From the NCBI RefSeq assembly GCF_001905595.1, contig NZ_LIXI01000006.1, forward strand, positions 372,001-436,000: a DNA stretch of 64,000 nucleotides, written 5' to 3'. Made by a program: the position numbers and the translations under genes. The notes under the pieces were generated by a model. The model was given only the letters and a program-made list of their open reading frames with translations, did no database searches and was not told where the DNA came from. Positions 58,025 through 64,000 of the stretch are shown piece after piece (within the stretch, counting starts at the first letter, position 1; each line of letters opens with the position of its first letter). The DNA is from Streptomyces sp. CB00316. Lineage in GTDB: Bacteria; Actinomycetota; Actinomycetes; Streptomycetales; Streptomycetaceae.

Positions 58025-58603
58025 TCACGCATCGGCCGGTGCCGGATCCGTCTCGTACCGCAGGAGCACCACGCCGTTGCCGAACGCCCGGCTCTCCAGG
58101 AGCCGCAGCCCCTGCCGGTCCGCCGCGTCCCCGAAGAAGGGGCGGCCCCGGCCGAGGAGGACGGGGTGGATGTAGACGCGGTACTCGTCCACGAGGTCCA
58201 GCCGTCGGAACGTCTCCACCAGGTCCGCCCCGCCGACGATCAGGTCCCCGGCGGCCGCGTCGCGCACCGCGCACACCTCGTCCCGGTCCACCTCGCGCAG
58301 CAGGGTCGCCCCCGGCCCCACGCTCTCCAGCGTCCGGGAGTAGACGTACTTCGGCATGTCCCGCCAGATGCCCGCGAATTCGGCCATCGGCCCGGCGCCG
58401 GCGGGGTCCTGGTCGGCGGTCGGCCAGAAATCCTCCATCAGCTGGTAGGTGACGCGCCCCTCGACGAACGCGCCCGCCGTCCGGAGGTAGTCGTTGAAGT
58501 GCTGGTGGACCTCCTCGTCGACGGAGTGCCAGTCGATGTCCCGGTCGGGGCCCTCGAAGAAGCCGTCGAGGGAGACCGAGATGGACGAGACGATCTTGTT
58601 CAT
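58025..58603 (-). CDS. Dihydrofolate reductase-family (RibD C-terminal) protein
   Basis: A 192-residue member of the RibD-C/DHFR-like family. SSISVSLDGFFEGPDRDIDW, YVYSRTLESV, LIVGGADLVETFRRLDLVDE and HPVLLGRGRPFF are characteristic. Family members are NADPH-dependent reductases or resistance-like proteins of uncertain substrate. ATG with GGTGG close upstream. Confidence 0.88.
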   Translation of the reverse strand: MNKIVSSISVSLDGFFEGPDRDIDWHSVDEEVHQHFNDYLRTAGAFVEGRVTYQLMEDFWPTADQDPAGAGPMAEFAGIWRDMPKYVYSRTLESVGPGATLLREVDRDEVCAVRDAAAGDLIVGGADLVETFRRLDLVDEYRVYIHPVLLGRGRPFFGDAADRQGLRLLESRAFGNGVVLLRYETDPAPADA

Positions 58604-58697
58604 GGAACCACCCACATCAGGTCGCCGGGAACAGACGACCGCGACGATACGCGCGCACCGGCCGGACGGCCCTCCCACGGAGCCGAGTCAGGCGACG

Positions 58698-59405
58698 TCA
58701 CCCGTACGTCACGCGGTCTCCCTGCTTCGCGGCCTGCTTCTCCTCCTGCCGACGCACCATCTCGGCGATCCACGCCGGCGCGAACGGCGACGTGCAGTTC
58801 GGCGGGGTCGGGTGGTCCTTGAGCACCTCCAGGCGCTCACCGATGGCGACCGCGCGGGCGCGGTGCCCGGGGTGCTCGATGCCGATCTGGGCCAGGCAGT
58901 GGTTCATCGCCCACTGGAGGCGGTCCGGGGCGTCCTTCATCTCCGCCTCCACGGTGTCCAGCAGCCCGGCGAGGTCGAGTCCGTCGGGCTTCTTCGCCAC
59001 CCGCTCGGTCGTCAGCGCCCACCCGGCGCTCGCGACCACGGGGTCGGGGTCCTCGGTCCAGGCGAGGCGCAGCTCCTCGGCGTGCGGGCTCTTCTTCACG
59101 ACGTACTTGACGAGCCAGTCGTGCACCTTGGGGGCGCGCGCCTCGCGCAGCATGATGTCCAGCTCGCCGCGGCCGTAGGCCTTCGGCCGCGAGACGAGGA
59201 TCGCCAGGAGCCGGGCCGCGGTGTCGTCCGTCGCCCAGAGTTCGCGGGCGAGGTCCTGCTGCGTCTTCAGCCGCTTGGCGAGGGCGCGCAGCTTGCCGAG
59301 GTGGACGCCGTGGTCGTCGCCGTGCTTCTCGTTGACCGCGCGCATCTTCGGGTCGTCGAGATCCGCCAGCTCGGCCATGACCTGCGCCGTCGGTCTCCCG
59401 GTCAT
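58698..59405 (-). CDS. DNA alkylation repair (AlkD-like) HEAT protein
   Basis: A 235-residue all-helical protein in AlkD/HEAT style: VHLGKLRALAKRLKTQQDLA, ELWATDDTAARLLAILVSRP, WAMNHCLAQIGIEHP. AlkD glycosylases remove cationic alkylated bases without base flipping. The family match is by layout; the catalytic Asp/Trp set was not verified. AGGAGGCCGCG precedes the ATG. Confidence 0.75.
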   Translation of the reverse strand: MTGRPTAQVMAELADLDDPKMRAVNEKHGDDHGVHLGKLRALAKRLKTQQDLARELWATDDTAARLLAILVSRPKAYGRGELDIMLREARAPKVHDWLVKYVVKKSPHAEELRLAWTEDPDPVVASAGWALTTERVAKKPDGLDLAGLLDTVEAEMKDAPDRLQWAMNHCLAQIGIEHPGHRARAVAIGERLEVLKDHPTPPNCTSPFAPAWIAEMVRRQEEKQAAKQGDRVTYG

Positions 59406-59506
59406 CGCGGCCTCCTGTCCGTCCGGAAGTTTCACCCTATGCCCGAGGACGGCCGCCCGCTCCTGGTCATCCGGGGCTGTCAGTGGTGCCCCCTACAGTC
59501 ACCACC

Positions 59507-60310
59507 ATGGCGACGCTTCCGAACCCCCTGCCCTCCCTGGCCGCTTCAGGCCTGGACCTCCCGCCCGGCTCCCTGGTGGACGCCACACCGGACGGCCCCT
59601 GGCACGAACCGCTGCTCTGGTACGCGGACGGGCCCGCCGCTCCCCGTGACTGGACGGCCCTGCGGGCGGCCGGGCGACGGCTGGGGCTGTTGCCGGTGCT
59701 GGTCAACGGGGGCGCGCGCGGCCAGTGGCCCGAGGAGTGGGACCTGTGCCCGGACACCACGACGTATCCGGGCGACCACGACGCCGACGAGGTGCTGGCG
59801 GGGTACTGGAGGGAGTACGCGGACGACGAGGTCGGCGTCGGCGCGGAGCGCTCCGCCGGCTCCTGGCCCGGCCTCGCCCCGACGCCGGAGCAGGCCGGCG
59901 AGGACCCGGACGAGGCGGCCGCCGGCCTCGCGGGCGTGATCACGGCCGACCAGGGCAGCTGGCTCGGCGGCACCCGCATGGCCCTCGTCCCGGCCCGTCG
60001 CAGCGCGGACATACCGGCGGCGATCGGCTGGTCCGGCCCGGTGAACCACGAGAACGACGTGGCCCGGCTCTGCGCGGTGCTCCGCTCCTGGGAGGACCGC
60101 TACGACGCCCGGGTCGTGGTGCTCGGTTTCGACACGATGATCGTCTCCGTGGGCCGCCCGCCGGCCACCCCGGAGGAGGCCCGCGCGCTGGCCGCCGAGC
60201 ACTACGCGTTCTGCCCGGACAACATCGACCAGTCCCCGCCGTACGACCTGGACGTCTACGCGGAGAAGCACCTGCTCGACCAGGAGGTGTGGTCGTTCTG
60301 GTGGGACTGA
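59507..60310 (+). CDS. DUF4253-domain protein
   Basis: A 267-residue soluble protein. The C-terminal half (about 165-267) matches DUF4253, with WSGPVNHENDVARLCAVLRS, WEDRYDARVVVLGFDTMIVS and ALAAEHYAFCPDNIDQ. The N-terminal half is Pro/Gly-rich without a known fold. The ATG has no ribosome-binding site and may be translated leaderless. Function unknown. Confidence 0.8.
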   Translation: MATLPNPLPSLAASGLDLPPGSLVDATPDGPWHEPLLWYADGPAAPRDWTALRAAGRRLGLLPVLVNGGARGQWPEEWDLCPDTTTYPGDHDADEVLAGYWREYADDEVGVGAERSAGSWPGLAPTPEQAGEDPDEAAAGLAGVITADQGSWLGGTRMALVPARRSADIPAAIGWSGPVNHENDVARLCAVLRSWEDRYDARVVVLGFDTMIVSVGRPPATPEEARALAAEHYAFCPDNIDQSPPYDLDVYAEKHLLDQEVWSFWWD

Positions 60311-60452
60311 CCCGGGCTGCCCGGGTCGGCGGCGGGTCGGACCCCAGCAGGGTGAAGGCGGGGTGGCGCTCGCCGCATCCGACACCGCCGTGGTCGCTTT
60401 CGTAGCATTCATGGCACTGGTCGACTGGCCCTGACAGAAAGTGTCCACCCCC

Positions 60453-60929
60453 ATGAACGACACGCACCCCCCGACCACGGCAGCCACGGCAGCCGCCGAA
60501 GCCGCCGAACGCCTGATAGCCGAGTACCGCGCACTGCCCCCCGGCAGTGACCGCAAGCGCGAGATCATCACCGAACTGGACGCCAACGCACAGGCGTTGC
60601 CGTTCCTCGTCTCGGTGGTCGCCGACGCGCAGGAGTACGACCTCGCCCGCGTGGAGAGCGCCACCGTCCTGCGGGTCTGGCCCCCGGACGACCCCGACCT
60701 CCGCCGCCGCGCGGGCCGCGCCCTGCTCACCGCCCTGCGGGAACCGGAGGAGGACCTGGTCCGCCAGTACGCGGCGATGTCGCTCGCGCCCTACACCTCG
60801 GACCCGCTCGTCGCGATGGCCCTGGACTCCACCGCCCGGGCGGACCAGGACCCGCTCGTACGGGACAGCGCCCGGTTCTCCATCAAGGAGTCCCACCGAC
60901 TCCAGGAGACCGGAGCCGGAGGGCCCTGA
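60453..60929 (+). CDS. HEAT-repeat-like hypothetical protein
   Basis: A 158-residue helical protein: AAEAAERLIAEYRALPPGSD, LDANAQALPFLVSVVADAQE and LVRQYAAMSLAPYTSDPLVA look like HEAT-type helix pairs, as in small scaffold or immunity-like proteins. ATG 60453 taken; GTG at 60441 is an alternative. It converges on hemB with only 6 bp between. Confidence 0.65.
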   Translation: MNDTHPPTTAATAAAEAAERLIAEYRALPPGSDRKREIITELDANAQALPFLVSVVADAQEYDLARVESATVLRVWPPDDPDLRRRAGRALLTALREPEEDLVRQYAAMSLAPYTSDPLVAMALDSTARADQDPLVRDSARFSIKESHRLQETGAGGP

Positions 60930-60935
60930 GAGCTC

Positions 60936-61943
60936 TCAGTTCCTGCGCGGCCCGCCGAGCCACCCGGCGACCTCGGTCGCCCAGTAGGTGAGGATCATCT
61001 GCGCCCCGGCCCGCCGGATACCGGTCAGGCTCTCCAGGATCGCCTTGTCCCGGTCGATCCAGCCCTTCTCGGCGGCGGCCTCGATCATCGCGTACTCGCC
61101 GCTGATCTGGTACGCCGCGACCGGCACGTCCACGGACTCCGCGACCTTGGCGACGATGTCCAGATACGGTCCGGCGGGCTTCACCATGACCATGTCGGCG
61201 CCCTCCTCCAGGTCCAGCGCCAGCTCCCGCAGCGACTCCCGGGCGTTGGCCGGGTCCTGCTGGTAGGTCTTGCGGTCGCCGGTCAGCGAGGAGCCGACGG
61301 CCTCGCGGAAGGGGCCGTAGAAGGCGGAGCTGTACTTCGCGGTGTAGGCGAGGATCGACACGTCCTCGTACCCGGTCTGGTCCAGGGCGTCCCGGATGAC
61401 ACCGACCTGGCCGTCCATCATCCCGCTGGGGCCCACCACATGGGCCCCGGCGTCCGCCTGGACCTGGGCCATCTCCGCGTACCGCTCCAGGGTCGCGTCG
61501 TTGTCCACGCGGCCGTCATCCGTCAGGACCCCGCAGTGGCCGTGGTCGGTGTACTCGTCCAGGCACAGGTCCGACATGACGACGAGCTCGTCCCCGACCT
61601 CCTCGCGCACCGCCCGCAGGCCGAGCTGGAGGATGCCGTCGGGGTCGGTGCCCGCCGTGCCCCGGGCGTCCTTCTTCGCGTCCTCCGGCACCCCGAAGAG
61701 CATGATCCCCGAGACTCCGGCCGAGACCGCCTCGACGGCCGTCTTCCGCAGGGTGTCCAGGGTGTGCTGGTGCACGCCGGGCATGGCCGAGATGGCGACC
61801 GGGACGTCGATGCCCTCCCGTACGAACGCGGGGAGGATCAGGTTCGCGGGGTCGAGCCGAGTCTCGGCGACCATCCGCCGCATCGCCGGGGTCGTCCGCA
61901 GCCGCCGAGGGCGGGAGCCGGGGAAGTTTCCGTACGCAGTCAT
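60936..61943 (-). CDS. hemB: Delta-aminolevulinic acid dehydratase HemB
   Basis: A 335-residue porphobilinogen synthase. It condenses two 5-aminolevulinates. The two active-site Lys lie in AYTAKYSSAFYGPFR and MVMVKPAGPYLDI. DLCLDEYTDHGHCGVL carries Asp and Cys but not the full zinc triad, so it is probably of the Mg-dependent type. It lies 118 bp downstream of hemD on the same strand. Confidence 0.96.
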   Translation of the reverse strand: MTAYGNFPGSRPRRLRTTPAMRRMVAETRLDPANLILPAFVREGIDVPVAISAMPGVHQHTLDTLRKTAVEAVSAGVSGIMLFGVPEDAKKDARGTAGTDPDGILQLGLRAVREEVGDELVVMSDLCLDEYTDHGHCGVLTDDGRVDNDATLERYAEMAQVQADAGAHVVGPSGMMDGQVGVIRDALDQTGYEDVSILAYTAKYSSAFYGPFREAVGSSLTGDRKTYQQDPANARESLRELALDLEEGADMVMVKPAGPYLDIVAKVAESVDVPVAAYQISGEYAMIEAAAEKGWIDRDKAILESLTGIRRAGAQMILTYWATEVAGWLGGPRRN

Positions 61944-62016
61944 CCTTCGACGATAGACCCGCCCACATCACCCTCTTACCGACACCCGCGCCGGGAAAGG
62001 CCCCGGAAGCAGCGGT

Positions 62017-62044
62017 GGGCCCGGCCGCCGAAGCGACCGGGCCC
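62017..62044 (-). terminator. Hairpin after hemD
   Basis: GGGCCCGG and CCGGGCCC pair around a 12-base loop, 18 bp beyond the hemD stop. Part of the transcript may still continue into hemB. Confidence 0.6.
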
Positions 62045-62061
62045 CCTCATCCACGTAACCG

Positions 62062-63732
62062 CTACGTCGTCGTCCGGCGCCTGCGCGCACCCGGGCGCCG
62101 CTCGCTCGGCCGGGTCACCGGGTCACCGGCCTCCTTCGCCGCGTCCCGCCGCTGCGCGCCGAAGGCGGAGAGCGCCTCGGCGAGCTTGTGCACGGACGGC
62201 TCCGGGGACAGGACGTCAACGCGCAGGCCGTGCTCCTCGGCGGTCTTCGCGGTGGCCGGGCCGATACACGCGATGACCGTCACGTTGTGCGGCTTGCCCG
62301 CGATGCCGACCAGGTTGCGCACCGTCGAGGACGAGGTGAACAGAACCGCGTCGAAGCCGCCGCCCTTGATCGCCTCGCGGGTGTCGGCCGGCGGCGGCGA
62401 GGCGCGGACCGTGCGGTACGCGGTGACGTCGTCGACCTCCCAGCCCAGCTCGATCAGCCCGGCCACCAGGGTCTCGGTGGCGATGTCGGCGCGCGGCAGG
62501 AACACCCGGTCGATCGGGTCGAAGACCGGGTCGTAGGGCGGCCAGTCCTCCAGCAGCCCGGCGGCGGACTGCTCACCCGAGGGCACCAGGTCCGGCTTCA
62601 CACCGAAGTCGACCAGCGCGGCGGCGGTCTGCTCACCGACCGCCGCGACCTTGATCCCGGCGAACGCACGGGCGTCGAGCCCGTACTCCTCGAACTTCTC
62701 CCGCACGGCCTTGACGGCGTTCACGCTGGTGAAGGCGATCCACTCGTAGCGCCCGGTGACCAGGCCCTTGACCGCGCGCTCCATCTGCTGGGGCGTACGC
62801 GGCGGCTCGACGGCGATCGTCGGGACCTCGTGCGGCACCGCACCGTAGGAACGCAGCTGGTCGGAGAGCGACGCGGCCTGCTCCTTCGTACGCGGCACGA
62901 GCACCTTCCAGCCGAACAGCGGCTTGGACTCGAACCACGCGAGCTGGTCGCGCTGGGCGGCGGAGCTGCGCTCACCGACCACGGCTATGACCGGCCGGTG
63001 CCCCTCCGGCGACGGGAGCACCTTCGCCTGCTTGAGGGTCTGGGCGATCGTCCCGAGGGTCGCCGTCCAGGTCCGCTGGCGGGTGGTGGTGCCGCCGATC
63101 GTGACGGTGAGCGGGGTGTCGGGCTTGCGGCCGGCCGAGACCAGCTCACCGGCGGCGGCCGCGACCGAGTCCAGCGTGGTGGAGACGACGGCGGTCGCGT
63201 CGCTCGCGCCGACCTCGCTCCAGCACCGGTCGGAGGCCGTACGCGCGTCGACGAAGCGCACGTCGGCGCCCTGCGCGTCACGCAGCGGCACCCCGGCGTA
63301 CGCGGGCACGCCCACGGCGTTCGCGACGCCCGGGACGACCTCGAAGGGCACCCCGGCGGCGGCGCAGGCGAGCATCTCCGCGCCCGCGTCGCCGTCCAGG
63401 CCCGGGTCGCCCGCGACAGCACGGACCACCCGCCTGCCGCCCTTCGCCGCCTCCATGACAAGATTGGCCGCGTCCCTGAGAACGGGCACTCCGGCGACTG
63501 TTGACGGCACGTCAACAACCGCCAGCTCAGGGGTGCTTACGCCTGCCCGCGCATGGCCGCGAACGACGTCGAGAACGTCCGGTTCGGCGACAAGGACGTC
63601 CGCGCTCGCAAGCGCCTCGACGGCGCGCAGCGTCAGCAGTCCCGGGTCGCCGGGACCGGCGCCGAGGAAGGTGACCTGACCTCGTGGGGACAGGGCAGGA
63701 AAGTCGGATGCGGCGGGGCCGGTGGGGCTCAA
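62062..63732 (-). CDS. hemD: Uroporphyrinogen-III methyltransferase/synthase fusion (CobA-HemD)
   Basis: A 556-residue fusion. Residues about 15-250 are a CobA-like SAM uroporphyrinogen methyltransferase: VTFLGAGPGDPGLLTLRAVE, AGVPFEVVPGVANAVGVPAY and VTIGGTTTRQRTW. From about 260 comes HemD: VLVPRTKEQAASLSDQLRSY, IAFTSVNAVKAVREKFEEYG and VLFTSSSTVRNLVG. It cyclises hydroxymethylbilane to uroporphyrinogen III and may feed siroheme or cobalamin. The TTG start overlaps the hemC stop (TTGA), showing coupling. Confidence 0.94.
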   Translation of the reverse strand: MSPTGPAASDFPALSPRGQVTFLGAGPGDPGLLTLRAVEALASADVLVAEPDVLDVVRGHARAGVSTPELAVVDVPSTVAGVPVLRDAANLVMEAAKGGRRVVRAVAGDPGLDGDAGAEMLACAAAGVPFEVVPGVANAVGVPAYAGVPLRDAQGADVRFVDARTASDRCWSEVGASDATAVVSTTLDSVAAAAGELVSAGRKPDTPLTVTIGGTTTRQRTWTATLGTIAQTLKQAKVLPSPEGHRPVIAVVGERSSAAQRDQLAWFESKPLFGWKVLVPRTKEQAASLSDQLRSYGAVPHEVPTIAVEPPRTPQQMERAVKGLVTGRYEWIAFTSVNAVKAVREKFEEYGLDARAFAGIKVAAVGEQTAAALVDFGVKPDLVPSGEQSAAGLLEDWPPYDPVFDPIDRVFLPRADIATETLVAGLIELGWEVDDVTAYRTVRASPPPADTREAIKGGGFDAVLFTSSSTVRNLVGIAGKPHNVTVIACIGPATAKTAEEHGLRVDVLSPEPSVHKLAEALSAFGAQRRDAAKEAGDPVTRPSERRPGARRRRTTT

Positions 63733-64000
63733 AGTGCTCGCTCCCCCATAAGACCGGCCGCACCCTTGGCGAGCATCTCGGCCGCGAGTTCGCGACCGAG
63801 GGCCGCCGCGTCGTCGTGCGACGTGGGGACGGGACCGGTGGTGGACAGCTGTACCAGCGAGGAACCGTCGGTGGAACCGACGACTCCGCGCAGGCGCAGT
63901 TCGTTGACAACCTGTCCGTCGACCAGGAGGTCGGCCAGCGCACCCACAGGTGCGGAGCAGCCGGCCTCCAGGGCGGCGAGCAGGGCACGTTCGACGGTCA
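63729..64000 (-). CDS. hemC: Porphobilinogen deaminase HemC, C-terminal part (cut by window edge)
   Basis: The last 90 codons, with the stop, of hemC; the 5' part lies beyond the window. The dipyrromethane-cofactor Cys is seen in EAGCSAPVGALADL. VTVERALLAALE and the C-terminal AAEMLAKGAAGLMG follow the family. It polymerises four porphobilinogens to hydroxymethylbilane, the HemD substrate. It overlaps hemD by four bases. Confidence 0.95.
   Translation of the reverse strand, partial: TVERALLAALEAGCSAPVGALADLLVDGQVVNELRLRGVVGSTDGSSLVQLSTTGPVPTSHDDAAALGRELAAEMLAKGAAGLMGERAL

Noticed and set aside
1..64000. tRNA genes, rRNA, CRISPR arrays, riboswitches and intact insertion sequences
   Set aside because: Both strands were read for cloverleaf, repeat-spacer, known riboswitch and transposase signatures; none was convincing.

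Overview
The window is chromosomal DNA of an actinomycete, almost certainly Streptomyces or a close relative. The evidence is the very high G+C content, the frequent GTG and TTG starts, futalosine-type menaquinone genes, a class I lysyl-tRNA synthetase, a DUF397 gene, a DUF2637 (SpdB-like) membrane protein and many Streptomyces-type lipoproteins. No tRNA, rRNA, CRISPR array, intact insertion sequence or prophage was seen. The content is mostly core genome, with small decayed accessory patches at about 1.2-1.7, 12.4-13.0, 16.2-16.4 and 57.4-58.0 kb.

Layout, left part. 0.3-4.6 kb holds a uronate dehydrogenase-like SDR, a decayed XRE/DUF397 locus, a secreted M23 peptidase, a TOPRIM-only protein and a methyltransferase. 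4.9-12.0 kb is an envelope sensing/export module: lipoprotein, peptidoglycan-binding adaptor, ABC ATPase and MacB/FtsX-type permease, then a secreted SH3-like protein and a histidine kinase whose response regulator is convergent and overlaps it at the 3' end. 12.2-16.0 kb has a 48-residue Arg-rich protein and a minus-strand set of an amphipathic helical protein, a holin-like protein, a DUF3618 protein and YihY/BrkB. 16.5-22.8 kb is a fatty-acid module (acyl-CoA ligase, thiolase, two-domain FabG, MaoC hydratase, TetR) with a strong palindromic operator between the divergent thiolase and fabG.

Middle. A DAACS symporter and two small genes lead into late menaquinone biosynthesis at 25.8-31.7 kb: mqnE, an Lrp regulator, ubiX, mqnP and ubiD, with a rhomboid protease and a 44-residue ORF interleaved. 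After a PLDc_N membrane protein and an aldehyde dehydrogenase comes cytochrome c maturation (resA-ccdA-resB-ccsB), a polysaccharide deacetylase lipoprotein, a histidine phosphatase and hemL. Menaquinone, haem and cytochrome c assembly genes therefore lie near one another.

Right part. 42-48 kb carries an unrecognised protein, DUF2252, a Mut7-C RNase-domain protein, a secreted protein, an SDR and an RtcB ligase. 48-51.6 kb is a tandem pair of paralogous lipoproteins followed by the DUF2637 protein with a Gln-rich middle. Divergent lysS and argS follow, then a phospholipase D, a DHFR-like protein, an AlkD-like HEAT protein, DUF4253 and HEAT-like proteins, and the haem genes hemB, hemD (CobA-HemD fusion) and the 3' part of hemC, cut by the window edge.

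Starts were chosen by ribosome-binding sites, overlaps and recalled family N-termini. All functions come from reading motifs without a database search.
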